Source: Ophiothrix spiculata (Eukaryota; Echinodermata; Ophiuroidea; Amphilepidida; Ophiotrichidae). From it: DNA of 42,815 nucleotides. The stretch lies in NCBI GenBank assembly GCA_000969725.1, contig JXSR01S027503.1. The stretch is one strand, 5' to 3'. This document shows, piece after piece, positions 40,201-42,815 of the stretch (positions are counted from its first letter, which is position 1; each line of letters opens with the position of its first letter). Position numbers and translations under genes: made by a program. The notes under the pieces were generated by a model. It saw only the letters and a list, made by a program, of their open reading frames with translations. It was not told the DNA's origin and did no database searches.

Positions 40201-41562
40201 AAAATAAATAAATAATTTATCTGTCCTCAGCAATTTTGTTTATTGATTTTTCACCAAATACTCCTTCCCATGTACTGCTTAGCATATACACATTGAGTTT
40301 ACTTACAAACATAATCATAGATCCAGCTATTGCCAATACTGGTGTAAGGGACATCATCACCAATGTAAGTTCCCAGCTTTTCCAAAACCCAATACCAAAC
40401 CCTTAAAAGAAAGATAATAACAATGCATGGAGATTATACCAAGATTGGTGTGTAGAATCTGTTCACATTAGACTACTGGCTTAGTCCAATGAAGTTTCGA
40501 AGATTCACACTTCGTCATGTGTGTGTAAGAGAGCTGTATCTGCAATATCTGCCATTTACAGTTTGTACTGTGCACTGTGTGATGTCCAGTCTTGGGTCAG
40601 TGACTCTTGAAATGGTTCTTTAGGTGATGAGATCACCTTAAGAACCATTTCAAGAACCACTGATATATGAAAGAGGGATTTTGAAGGTTTTGTCACATTT
40701 TAGCGACAAGGTGCTAAAATATCACATATGGCAGCTATTTAAGATATGACTTTCTTGCACTTACAAGACATCTTGAAAGTTCATACTTTTTAAAGGGTGC
40801 CCCTTAAATCTTGAAAATAACTTCAGGGTGGGTGTTAGAAATTTTAAAAGTTACACTTAAAACTGGGTCTGTAAAGTGGGTGGAGGCAAAATAAAAAAAG
40901 ATGGAGTTCCTTTTTTTGTGTGTGTTTTATAAAGTTTAAAGATTTAAGGAAAGGTAAGTTAGTGACAGTGAAATATCTCCATTATTCCTGCCATTATTAT
41001 TGGTTGATGAATAGATGGGCCAAGAATTGTCAGTACCTGTTTAAAGGAGAGTTGTTAAAAATGAGCGTGACCAACACATCCCTTTATTGAACGATGGTTA
41101 ACTAACCTGCATTTGAAGACCTCCTGGATGCTATTTCAACAAAAAAATTGCTTAAGGGTCGAACCATAGTTCTTTTGAGCTATCAAATATTTGGTGCAAC
41201 AAGTCTTAGTTATTACATTTATTCCAATGCATCTTCTAATCAATAACAGATGCTTAGTTTTGTAAATCACCAAACATTTGACATCAAACAAAATGTTGTG
41301 GTGTATTGATTTTTCATCACCAAGCCTCCGATATTATTAGAAAATACATTGGAACTATAAATCAGATTATAAGATAACAAAGACTTGTTGCATCAAATAT
41401 TTGATAGCTCATAAGAACCATGTTTTTACCCTAATTCAATGAAGCAATTAAATCAGTATGTCGTTTGAAGAAAATAAAGACTTACCTACAACCAATTGGG
41501 CAACACTCTGAATACAGAGGGCTACTTTATCACCGATACCCTCTTTTACTCGCTCTAAATCA
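7016..41562 (-). CDS. ABCB1: ABCB1/P-glycoprotein-like full ABC transporter, 21 exons, 5' end off window
   Basis: Joined minus-strand exons encode 1097 residues ending at TAG (7016-7018), with phases that match at all 20 junctions. The order is TM3-TM6, NBD1, charged linker, TM7-TM12, NBD2, the layout of ABCB1/4/11-type exporters that use ATP to pump hydrophobic compounds across the plasma membrane. NBD1 has the A-loop Tyr224, Walker [11 protein letters not shown]-loop Gln298, LSGGQ, Walker B LLLDEA and H-loop His410. NBD2 has Tyr866, GESGCGKST, Gln940, LSGGQ, LLLDEA and His1053 (numbering from the first complete codon in the window). Both ATP sites look competent. Family proteins are about 1280 residues, so TM1-TM2 and the N-terminus, roughly 185 residues, lie to the right. 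Substrate and orthology within the ABCB1/4/11 group cannot be settled here. Confidence 0.95.
7797..7925 (-). mobile_element. Retroposon (LINE/SINE) 3' tail, copy 1
   Basis: Shares with 10160-10300 a T/A-rich block containing TTCAATATCAAA, then a hairpin whose stem is CATAATC/GATTATG around AAGGCCAAGGAGTCCTGAAG. Read on the minus strand the hairpin precedes an A/T-rich terminus, as in 3' ends of non-LTR elements. The element is truncated; the family is inferred. Confidence 0.5.
8286..8400 (-). mobile_element. Retroposon 3' tail, divergent type
   Basis: Same arrangement as the other tails: CATTTATTTCAT, then A-rich sequence, then an imperfect hairpin GACCCT...AGGGCC. Sequence identity with the other three tails is low, so kinship is tentative. 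Confidence 0.4.
8701..8912. mobile_element. MITE with TACTGTAAAC ends, copy 2
   Basis: Perfect 13 bp terminal inverted repeats TACTGTAAACGGG and CCCGTTTACAGTA. The interior is rich in GCGAAT/TTCGCG words and is non-coding. It ends about 105 bp from exon 20. Confidence 0.85.
9018..9164 (-). CDS. ABCB1: ABCB1-like exon 20: NBD2 signature and Walker B
   Basis: Residues 985-1033, phase 0 at both ends. [10 protein letters not shown] leads to the ABC signature LSGGQKQR, Walker B VLLLDEA with catalytic Glu, and D-loop SALD. It ends after SESEK, eight codons earlier than the matching NBD1 exon. The donor is GAAAAG/gtaag. Confidence 0.95.
9281..9530. mobile_element. Foldback element, family A copy 2
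   Basis: Terminal AGTGCAAGAAAGTCG and CTTTCTTGCACT, with the central hairpin TGGTTCTTCAGGTGAC / GTCACCTGAAGAACCA. It matches 4840-5098 along its length. Confidence 0.85.
9935..10085. repeat. Dispersed repeat D copy 1 with perfect 27 bp palindrome
   Basis: Begins AACCTGCGTTATTGCGCGAT and continues to CATTACCAGGTAACAA, matching 22018-22100. It is followed by two perfect 27 bp inverted arms at 10022-10048 and 10055-10081 around a 6-nt loop. The palindrome is absent from the second copy. Confidence 0.75.
10160..10300 (-). mobile_element. Retroposon 3' tail, copy 2
   Basis: TTTATTCCAATATCAAA, then A-rich sequence, then the hairpin ATCATCA/TGATGAT around AAGGCCAAGAAGACCTGAAG. The loop side matches the copy at 7797 while the stem bases differ but still pair. 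Confidence 0.55.
10562..10884. mobile_element. Tigger/pogo-like MITE 1
   Basis: Ends CAGTGCAACCTCTTTTATCC and its near reverse complement GGATAAAAGAGGTTGCACTG, each bordered by TA (10560-10561 and 10885-10886). A CAGT...CCTC...TATCCG terminus and TA duplication are typical of Tc1/mariner Tigger-type elements. No transposase is present. Confidence 0.8.
12033..12206. mobile_element. Tigger/pogo-like MITE 2
   Basis: Starts CAGTGGAACCTCGTTAACAC and ends GTGTTAACAAGGTTCCATTG, with TA at both borders. The interior repeats TTTGTGTTATCAGG words. It ends 20 bp from the donor of exon 19. Confidence 0.8.
12227..12430 (-). CDS. ABCB1: ABCB1-like exon 19: NBD2 Q-loop
   Basis: Residues 917-984, phase 0/0. 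Contains [13 protein letters not shown] with Q-loop Gln940, then the helical subdomain ending FVSSLPM before gtaagt. It is the same length (204 bp) as the matching NBD1 exon 7, reflecting the ancestral duplication of the two halves. Confidence 0.95.
12431..13077 (-). other. Intron 18, no recognised element
   Basis: 647 bp of AT-rich sequence. No inverted repeat, SINE or coding exon was seen. Confidence 0.6.
13078..13275 (-). CDS. ABCB1: ABCB1-like exon 18: NBD2 Walker A
   Basis: Residues 851-916, phase 0/0. A-loop FCYPTRPD (Tyr866) stacks on adenine in the family. Walker [10 protein letters not shown] with Lys898 follows. Ends YDPAGGNL before gtaagt. Acceptor is TTTTACAG. Confidence 0.95.
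13491..13952. mobile_element. Long foldback repeat, arms about 200 bp
   Basis: ATTGAATACGCCAGTGTAAG at the left is mirrored by CTTGTAACGGCATATTCAAT at the right. Inner blocks such as GACCTTGTAGTT and AACTACAAGGTC also pair. The interior spacer is about 65 bp and non-coding. Confidence 0.8.
14252..14328 (+). repeat. G-rich tract with quadruplex potential
   Basis: Many runs of three or more G separated by short A/T spacers on the plus strand, so the transcribed pre-mRNA of the transporter is C-rich here. G-quadruplex potential exists on the non-template side only as DNA; no function is implied. Confidence 0.6.
14670..14826 (-). CDS. ABCB1: ABCB1-like exon 17: TM12 to NBD2
   Basis: Residues 799-850 after a split Arg codon. 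[14 protein letters not shown] forms TM12, followed by the conserved PDYAKAK motif and [12 protein letters not shown] leading to NBD2. Phase 2 in, phase 0 out; donor gtaagt. Confidence 0.95.
14920..15028. mobile_element. Short foldback MITE
   Basis: GGGGCCACTTTAAAACTCAA and its near reverse complement TTGAGTTTTGAAGTGGCCCC bracket about 65 bp of GGTT/AACC-rich sequence. Confidence 0.75.
15515..15920 (-). repeat. Tandem array of exon 16 3' ends with splice donors, 87 bp period
   Basis: At least five extra copies of the last 81 bp of exon 16 plus 6 bp of intron, with unit starts at 15515, 15602, 15689, 15747 and 15834 before the true donor at 15921. Each copy keeps the TTTTCAG/gtaaga donor and the frame for CFRYGG...DPDDIF, with substitutions that grow with distance from the exon. 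Reading past the donor gives AGG TAA, an in-frame stop. In most copies the joint produces TTTCTTCCTCTTTGCAG, an acceptor-like site missing from the real exon. A 50-N gap (15693-15742) lies in the array, so copy number is uncertain. Confidence 0.88.
15693..15742. other. Assembly gap (50 N)
   Basis: A run of exactly 50 N within the 87 bp array. A fixed-size run usually marks a gap of unknown length. Confidence 0.95.
15926..16066 (-). CDS. ABCB1: ABCB1-like exon 16: TM11
   Basis: Residues 752-797 with split codons at both ends (Lys in, Arg out). [20 protein letters not shown] is TM11, followed by FRYGGYLV and the loop to TM12. Its 3' 81 bp are the source of the downstream tandem array. This copy has the best family match ([19 protein letters not shown]) and the full-length upstream part. 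Confidence 0.93.
16205..16417 (-). mobile_element. tRNA-derived SINE, family 1 copy 1
   Basis: On the minus strand a tRNA-like head at 16307-16379 has an A-box-like GGATAGCTCAGCACTTGCC and B-box-like GGGTTGAAGTCCC, followed by GGCCAGGATTTTT and a tail shared with 26040-26250. Boundaries are approximate. Confidence 0.65.
16822..16945 (-). mobile_element. Retroposon 3' tail, copy 3
   Basis: TTTATTTCCATAATATA, A-rich sequence, then the hairpin GTAGTC/GACTAC around AAAAGGCCAGAATAGGCC. Stem bases differ from copies 1 and 2 but remain paired. Confidence 0.5.
16965..17552. mobile_element. Foldback element, ~590 bp
   Basis: TCAAAAAGTTTTGAAACTTT with CCCCAGAAGG at the left is mirrored by CTTCTGGGTAAAGTTTAAAA and CTTTTTGA at the right. 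A single arm of the same family is at about 27585-27660. Confidence 0.7.
17606..17706 (-). CDS. ABCB1: ABCB1-like exon 15: intracellular loop before TM11
   Basis: Residues 718-750. [20 protein letters not shown] is the conserved coupling-helix segment of the second membrane domain. Phase 0 in, split Lys codon out; donor gtgagt. Confidence 0.94.
17962..18170 (+). mobile_element. tRNA-derived SINE, family 3
   Basis: A-box-like CTAGCTCTGTTGGTTAGT at 17967 and B-box-like GCGTTCGAGTCCAGC at about 18031. The spacing is long for a tRNA, so it is a degenerate head. The body after 18045 is unassigned and the 3' boundary approximate. Confidence 0.5.
18575..18867 (-). mobile_element. tRNA-derived SINE, family 2 copy 1
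   Basis: Minus-strand head with GCGGTCTAGTGGAATTGT and B-box-like GAGTTTCGAGCCCCG, then a body containing GTCCTTGGGCAAGACATTTA. The body matches the copy at 30505-30770. It borders an (AAT)n microsatellite at 18549-18572. Confidence 0.7.
19754..19957 (-). CDS. ABCB1: ABCB1-like exon 14: TM9-TM10
   Basis: Residues 650-717, phase 0/0. Two hydrophobic helices, [20 protein letters not shown] and [16 protein letters not shown], followed by [11 protein letters not shown]. Donor gtaagc. Confidence 0.95.
19958..20916 (-). other. Intron 13 with a SINE and (TTG)n tract
   Basis: Holds a plus-strand tRNA-like SINE from 20121 and a (TTG)n microsatellite at about 20650-20676. Confidence 0.75.
20121..20341 (+). 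mobile_element. tRNA-derived SINE with Leu/Ser-like head
   Basis: GGGGAGCGTGGCCGAGCGGT and TTAGAGCACGGGTCTC form a good A-box region; GGGTTCAAGCCCCGGGCC forms the B-box. The head spans about 20121-20192 and is followed by a non-tRNA body with CTTGGGCAAGAAACC. The acceptor stem does not pair fully, which argues against a working tRNA gene. Confidence 0.7.
20917..21000 (-). CDS. ABCB1: ABCB1-like exon 13: loop after TM8
   Basis: Residues 622-649, phase 0/0. [20 protein letters not shown] matches the conserved loop in which a DD(P/A)[14 protein letters not shown] motif precedes TM9. Only 28 codons; donor gtaggt. Confidence 0.94.
21001..21731 (-). other. Intron 12, no recognised element
   Basis: 731 bp of AT-rich sequence without a visible inverted repeat, SINE or exon. 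Confidence 0.6.
21732..21911 (-). CDS. ABCB1: ABCB1-like exon 12: TM8
   Basis: Residues 562-621, phase 0/0. After [16 protein letters not shown] comes the helix [20 protein letters not shown], then [20 protein letters not shown], the conserved cytoplasmic extension. Donor gtaaat. Confidence 0.95.
22018..22100. repeat. Dispersed repeat D copy 2
   Basis: AACCTGCGTAATTGCGCGAT through CATTATCAGGTAACAA matches 9935-10016 with a few substitutions. Confidence 0.75.
22112..22300. mobile_element. Foldback repeat with long imperfect arms
   Basis: CCCTTG and AATTGAGTACAATTGAATTA on the left pair with TAATTCAATTAATTGTACTC and CAAGGG on the right; GTGCACATTTGGAACA also pairs with TGTTCCAAATGTGCACC-like sequence (approximately TTCCAAATGTGCAC). 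The arms span almost the whole element. Confidence 0.75.
22360..22585. mobile_element. Foldback element, family A copy 3 (divergent)
   Basis: Central hairpin preserved (GAAATGGTTCC ... GAAGAACCATT) with GTCAGTGG and CCAGTGAC at its base. The outer arms have decayed. Confidence 0.65.
23104..23247 (-). CDS. ABCB1: ABCB1-like exon 11: TM7
   Basis: Residues 514-561, phase 0/0. [20 protein letters not shown] and [15 protein letters not shown] form the start of the second membrane domain. The donor is ACG/gtacag, a poor match to consensus, but it gives the correct frame and a gap-free alignment with the family. A better-looking donor at about 23009-23014 would give a phase that runs into a stop in exon 12. 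Confidence 0.88.
23248..25143 (-). other. Intron 10 with a family A element
   Basis: Apart from the foldback at 23631-23866 it is AT-rich with poly(A) and poly(T) runs around 24060 and 24420-24465. No other recognised element. Confidence 0.7.
23631..23866. mobile_element. Foldback element, family A copy 4
   Basis: TCGTCATGTGAGTGCAAGAA at the left and TTCTTGCACTCATATGACGA at the right form near-perfect terminal arms. The central hairpin GGTGATGGTGTCACC is intact. It is the best-preserved copy for its ends. Confidence 0.88.
25144..25310 (-). CDS. ABCB1: ABCB1-like exon 10: linker between the halves
   Basis: Residues 459-513, preceded by a split Glu codon. A charged, Ser-rich segment holds three RxxS sites: RQLS (Ser476), RQKS (Ser491) and RGQS (Ser495). 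In mammalian P-glycoprotein the equivalent linker is phosphorylated by basophilic kinases; a similar role here is inferred from motif and position only. It ends EKEEEDLTE before gtgggt. Confidence 0.92.
25621..25908. repeat. Direct duplication flanking an assembly gap
   Basis: 25621-25722 and 25807-25908 are nearly identical over ~100 bp, with three differences seen. They flank the gap at 25757-25806. This is either a tandem duplication collapsed in assembly or two haplotypes joined end to end. Confidence 0.8.
25757..25806. other. Assembly gap (50 N)
   Basis: A run of exactly 50 N, the same size as the gap at 15693, so probably a placeholder. Confidence 0.95.
26040..26250 (-). mobile_element. 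tRNA-Ala-derived SINE, family 1 copy 2
   Basis: The minus-strand head at 26133-26211 reads AATTAGCTCAATGGTAGAGT (A-box), an anticodon arm CTCGC-CTCGCTA-GCGAG whose loop shows CGC, and GGTCCGGGTTTGAGTCCC (B-box). This is close to a tRNA-Ala. The acceptor stem pairs poorly, and a body shared with 16205-16417 follows. Confidence 0.75.
26656..26765. mobile_element. Foldback element, family A copy 5 (half)
   Basis: Only one arm remains, from GAAGAACCATTTCAAGAGCC through ATGGCAGCTATTGCA to CACTCACATAACG. It ends 35 bp from exon 9. Confidence 0.7.
26800..26977 (-). CDS. ABCB1: ABCB1-like exon 9: NBD1 H-loop
   Basis: Residues 399-457. [16 protein letters not shown] joins directly to the ALDK end of exon 8, with H-loop His410. 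[16 protein letters not shown] closes NBD1. Phase 0 in, phase 1 out; donor gtaggt. Confidence 0.95.
27585..27660. repeat. Single arm of the 16965-17552 foldback family
   Basis: Contains CTATTCTGACAAACTTTCGT and CTTCTGGGTGAAGTTTAGAA followed by CTTTTTGATACTCCCTC, matching the terminal arm at 17521-17565 and its counterpart. Confidence 0.55.
28352..28444. repeat. Short inverted repeat
   Basis: ATCTTAGTTAAATGACATTA on the left pairs imperfectly with TAATGTCATTCAACTGAGAT on the right. Small MITE-like structure. Confidence 0.55.
30505..30770 (-). mobile_element. tRNA-derived SINE, family 2 copy 2
   Basis: Minus-strand head GGCACGTATGGCTTATCGGT with B-box-like GTGAGTTAAAGCCCCGC, then GGGCAAATCACTTTATCACA and CGTCGACACAAGTGC. 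It is collinear with the copy at 18575-18867. Confidence 0.65.
31937..32224. mobile_element. MITE with TTAGGC-like ends and poly(T)/poly(A) interior
   Basis: The left arm runs TTAGGCAAAAAAAACACC to TTTCAGCTTCC; the right arm reversed runs TAAGGCCAAAGAAAAAAAG to GTCTCAGCTTCC. The interior is long T and A runs. Confidence 0.6.
32450..33561 (-). repeat. Tandem array of exon 8 3' ends (Walker B) with splice donors, ~123 bp period
   Basis: Seven extra copies of the last ~97 bp of exon 8 plus ~26 bp of intron. Units start at 32450, 32573, 32695, 32817, 33193, 33316 and 33439, with the true exon end at 33562. Copies at 33316 and 33439 keep the frame [18 protein letters not shown] intact and are nearly identical to the exon. 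The copy at 33193 has two missense changes in the RN pair. The four distal copies have lost Walker B residues, and three of them carry a one-base frameshift. Every copy keeps GATAAG/gtatgtag. Reading through gives an in-frame TAG six codons later. A remnant of a further unit lies at ~32408-32449. Introns inside the units (~26 bp) are too short to be spliced by usual rules. Confidence 0.92.
32922..33171. mobile_element. Composite foldback inserted in the exon 8 array
   Basis: Adds about 253 bp between array units 4 and 5. Part 1 (32922-33010) has ends TTTATATCATGAT and ATCATGATATAAA and a perfect 12 bp inner stem GCCGTGCAATAG/CTATTGCACGGC. Part 2 (33013-33171) has arms AAATATTGAATGCCTA and AGGCATTAAATATTT with GTGCAATAGTACAAAATATA inside, around a loop with ATTTCAC and GTGAAAT. 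Confidence 0.85.
33562..33732 (-). CDS. ABCB1: ABCB1-like exon 8: NBD1 signature and Walker B
   Basis: Residues 342-398, phase 0/0. [20 protein letters not shown] has the ABC signature, ILLLDEA the Walker B with catalytic Glu379, then [17 protein letters not shown]. It splices in frame to ALQGRTT of exon 9. Its 3' 97 bp gave rise to the downstream array; only this copy has the upstream half and the acceptor GATTACAG. Confidence 0.95.
33733..34561 (-). other. Intron 7 with family C and family O repeats
   Basis: Holds the foldback at 33781-33885 and a stretch at 33965-34060 related to the arm at 41163. The remainder is unassigned. Confidence 0.7.
33781..33885. mobile_element. Foldback MITE, family C copy 2
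   Basis: Ends GAATACTTTTGGTCCCATC and GATGGGACCTAAAGTATACT match 6078-6211. The interior is shorter and contains ACCCTAACC words. It lies 48 bp upstream, in transcript sense, of exon 8. Confidence 0.75.
34562..34765 (-). CDS. ABCB1: ABCB1-like exon 7: NBD1 Q-loop
   Basis: Residues 274-341, phase 0/0. [18 protein letters not shown] leads to VVSQEPILF with Gln298, then [10 protein letters not shown] and the helical subdomain ending FISKLPK. Donor gtaagt. Confidence 0.95.
34766..35533 (-). other. Intron 6 with a TTAA-bounded element
   Basis: Half of the intron is the element at 35024-35406. The rest shows only an (ATT)n-like tract near 34870. Confidence 0.75.
35024..35406. mobile_element. Non-autonomous DNA transposon with TTAA ends
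   Basis: Perfect 17 bp ends TTAAGGTGTCTGGTCCA and TGGACCAGACACCTTAA. The interior has two GGTCACCG-containing direct repeats and no coding frame. TTAA at both ends suggests piggyBac-type mobilisation, as for 3449-3843. Confidence 0.75.
35534..35770 (-). CDS. ABCB1: ABCB1-like exon 6: NBD1 Walker A
   Basis: Residues 195-273, phase 0/0. [14 protein letters not shown] connects from TM6; FNYPTRPD carries the A-loop Tyr224; GPSGCGKST is Walker A with Lys256; [12 protein letters not shown] ends the exon. Donor gtaagt. Confidence 0.95.
35771..37458 (-). other. Intron 5 with MITE and (CA)n
   Basis: Contains the foldback at 35863-36232 and a (CA)n microsatellite at about 36633-36652. 36660-37458 shows nothing recognisable. 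Confidence 0.7.
35863..36232. mobile_element. MITE with ~36 bp terminal inverted repeats
   Basis: TAAGGCAACACTAAATTAAT at the left; the right end reversed reads TAAGGCCACACTAATTTAAT. Both continue into TGTTTGTCTCAAAGCT. Non-coding interior. Confidence 0.85.
37459..37627 (-). CDS. ABCB1: ABCB1-like exon 5: TM6 and approach to NBD1
   Basis: Residues 139-194 after a split Trp codon. [20 protein letters not shown] is TM6, followed by [16 protein letters not shown], the conserved helix leading into NBD1. Phase 2 in, 0 out; donor gtaagt. Confidence 0.95.
37628..38666 (-). other. Intron 4 with a GC-rich foldback
   Basis: Contains the foldback at 37686-38112. 38113-38666 is AT-rich with no recognised element. 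Confidence 0.7.
37686..38112. mobile_element. Foldback MITE, GC-richer than its surroundings
   Basis: Ends TTTGTCAATTGTAAT and ATTACAATTGACAAA are perfect inverted repeats, followed by CCTGGGTACC-type words on both sides. The interior is rich in CCCGGC/GCCGGG words. Confidence 0.8.
38667..38783 (-). CDS. ABCB1: ABCB1-like exon 4: TM5
   Basis: Residues 100-137. [20 protein letters not shown] precedes the helix [18 protein letters not shown]. Split Arg codon in and Trp codon out; donor gtaagt. Confidence 0.95.
38784..39628 (-). other. Intron 3 with tRNA-like SINE head
   Basis: Apart from the SINE-like sequence at 38980-39060 it is AT- and CT-rich without a recognised element. Confidence 0.6.
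38980..39060 (-). mobile_element. tRNA-like SINE head
   Basis: On the minus strand GTGGCTTGACATAGTGATAG resembles an A-box and GGTTTGAACCCAGG a B-box, about 35 bp apart. The body was not identified. Confidence 0.45.
39629..39753 (-). CDS. ABCB1: ABCB1-like exon 3: intracellular loop 2
   Basis: Residues 58-98. [20 protein letters not shown] and [15 protein letters not shown] match the conserved coupling-helix region between TM4 and TM5. Phase 0 in, split Arg codon out; donor gttagt. Confidence 0.95.
39754..40306 (-). other. Intron 2, no recognised element
   Basis: 553 bp of AT-rich sequence with no visible inverted repeat or exon. Confidence 0.6.
40307..40401 (-). CDS. ABCB1: ABCB1-like exon 2: end of TM3 and TM4
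   Basis: Residues 27-57. [20 protein letters not shown] and [10 protein letters not shown] match the conserved GFxxxWxLTLV region. It receives a split Gly codon and ends in phase 0; donor gtaagt-like (gtaag). Confidence 0.94.
40511..40770. mobile_element. Foldback element, family A copy 6
   Basis: Left arm TTCGTCATGTGTGTGTAAGA, right arm ATGACTTTCTTGCACTTACA, and the central hairpin GAAATGGTTCTTTAGGTGAT / CACCTTAAGAACCATTTC. Confidence 0.8.
41163..41428. mobile_element. Foldback MITE with ~48 bp arms
   Basis: GAGCTATCAAATATTTGGTG and CAACAAGTCTTAGTTA at the left are mirrored at the right by TAACAAAGACTTGTTG and CATCAAATATTTGATAGCTC. A related arm is present at 33965-34060. Confidence 0.8.
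41486..41562 (-). CDS. ABCB1: ABCB1-like exon 1 in window: start of TM3
   Basis: Residues 1-25 plus split codons at both ends. [20 protein letters not shown] matches the conserved D..K..EGIGDK motif just before TM3. The acceptor is GTTGCAG, so at least one exon upstream is missing from the window. Confidence 0.93.
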
Positions 41563-42120
41563 CTGCAACAAAAGGAAAAAAAAAAGCATCAGATCAACTA
41601 GATTTGAGTTCACAATTCTATATCACACTTTTAAGAGACTCAATCAATTTAGCAAATATATAATACGGAATGAAGTTCCAAAAAAAGACAAGTATCTATC
41701 TCAAAATGCAAAATGGTCGAAAAAGATTAATGTAAATGGTAGCTTTGTAATCAGCAACATACACCTATACTAATAATGATCTCCTTCCAACCAGTTTTTG
41801 AGATATTATAGCATTTTTACCAATATTGTTAAAATCAGATGAGTTGCAGGGATCAGCACCCAGGGGGGGGGGGGTACTCAACTTTGGTCTGGGCGGGGTG
41901 TGCGGTCTTGACCTCAAGAGCCTTGACCCAACCCATCTTCAAAGGTAATTTTTGAGAAAAAGGACATTCATGTTTAGGGATTTTGCTCAAAAATCAAGCT
42001 GATTTTTAAAAATATTTTGGCAAATTTTTATGATTTTTTAGCAGGTTTTCTTGAAAATGGGGCCCATGTTTAGTGATTTGTTTTTTGAAAACTAACCCAT
42101 TTGGACAGCACGTCCCCATC

Positions 42121-42275
42121 AGTGTTGGAGTACTCGAGTCGTACTTAAGTACATTTTTTGAGTACTTGTACTCGTACTTGTACTTGAACATGAAGTACTC
42201 GTACTTGTACTCGTACTCGACTGGTAAGTACTTGAGGAAAACAAGCAAATTCAGCCGAGTACAGGCGAGTACAAT
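42121..42275. repeat. GTACTCG/GTACTTG-rich repeat with hAT-like end
   Basis: Starts CAGTGTTGGAGTACTCGAGT, and CAGTGTTGG is a common hAT-type terminus. Many alternating ACTCGTACTTGT units follow. No matching second end was found, so a hAT origin is only suggested. Confidence 0.5.
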
Positions 42276-42672
42276 TATTTTAAAATAATGAAATAAAATC
42301 TTTTATTCAATATCACATGCATTTTTAAAGTTCAAATTTTAGATCGATCATTGCTACCTAAAAATATATTCTTTTTTTTTAAATCACATGAAACTTGTAT
42401 TTGGACACCCTTTCAAAGAGAAAGTAATAAGACATGCTCAAGTTATACCAAATTATTTATAAATTGGAGGTTCACTGTGACACGTAAGGCAGTACTGGTA
42501 CTGGTTGAGGGAGACACCAAACCCTGTAAAATGCCAGATTAGCAAAGAATTACCTTTTGTAATTAATATATGTTTTTATGTACCTATGCTGTTTTCTCAC
42601 TTAGAAACACAAAGAAGCTGAAACCAGGTACATTGACATCATAGATTTAATTGTATATCTCTAAATGCAAAA

Positions 42673-42815
42673 GAGTGAAAATTCACTCTGTTCTTGGAGT
42701 GAAAGCAGTTTCACTCAATAAGAGTGAAATTTCACTCTCTTCAGAGTGAATTTCACTCTTTTGAGAGTAAATTTCACTCTTGAGAGTGAAATTCACTCTA
42801 AAATAAGCGTGAAAT
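42673..42815. repeat. Palindromic GAGTGAAA satellite, cut by window edge
   Basis: At least seven alternations of AGAGTGAAA and TTTCACTCT with 2-8 bp spacers, on both strands alternately. It continues to the last base of the window. Confidence 0.85.

Larger units (their letters stand above)
40402..41485 (-). other. Intron 1 (window numbering) with two foldbacks
   Basis: Contains family A copy 6 and the foldback at 41163-41428. The rest is unassigned. Confidence 0.75.
41563..42815. other. Intron or 5' flank at the window edge
   Basis: The exon expected upstream (loop between TM2 and TM3) was searched for by its family motif and not found here. The region holds a G-run (41863-41875) within a dispersed repeat, a GTACTCG-rich repeat and the terminal satellite. 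Confidence 0.6.

Noticed and set aside
7016..41562. Two separate half-transporter genes
   Set aside because: NBD1 continues in frame through the linker exon to TM7 with matching phases, and there is no stop codon after NBD1. One full transporter is the simpler reading.
41465..41773. Plus-strand frame overlapping exon 1
   Set aside because: It crosses a well-supported minus-strand exon and its splice sites, and has no recognisable similarity.

Overview
This is a metazoan nuclear DNA window: large introns, consensus GT/AG splice sites, AT-rich spacers full of short foldback transposons and tRNA-derived SINEs, and two 50-N assembly gaps. The repeat style and the ABCB1-type exon-intron layout suggest a marine invertebrate, perhaps a hemichordate, echinoderm or cephalochordate. 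The species cannot be fixed from the sequence alone.

Layout. (1) 82-1336, plus strand: the last coding exon of a gene that begins left of the window. It encodes two tandem RNase H-like domains of the DIRS-type retroelement kind; the second has lost two of its four acidic catalytic residues. (2) 1337-7015: a tail-to-tail intergenic region with at least six foldback or terminal-inverted-repeat elements. (3) 7016-41562, minus strand: 21 coding exons of an ABCB1/P-glycoprotein-like full transporter, from TM3 of the first membrane domain to the stop codon. Every exon joins in frame to the next, giving 1097 residues. Both nucleotide-binding domains have all their motifs. The N-terminal part (about 185 residues by comparison with the family's usual ~1280) lies beyond the right edge. 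(4) 41563-42815: intron or flank with a GTACTCG-rich repeat and a GAGTGAAA palindromic satellite.

The most unusual feature is that two exons of the transporter have had their 3' ends, each including its own 5' splice site, amplified in tandem into the downstream intron. Exon 8 (Walker B of NBD1) has seven extra copies with a 122-123 bp period at 32450-33561. Exon 16 (TM11) has at least five extra copies with an 87 bp period at 15515-15920, interrupted by an assembly gap. In both arrays, reading past the first donor meets an in-frame stop within a few codons. Intact and decayed copies coexist, so at least the exon 8 array is an old biological structure and not a simple assembly error.

The introns also carry six copies of one ~260 bp foldback element, paired Tigger/pogo-like elements, two TTAA-bounded elements, several tRNA-derived SINEs, and four retroposon 3' tails, three of which show a compensating stem-loop. 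No prokaryotic features, CRISPR arrays or functional RNA genes were seen.
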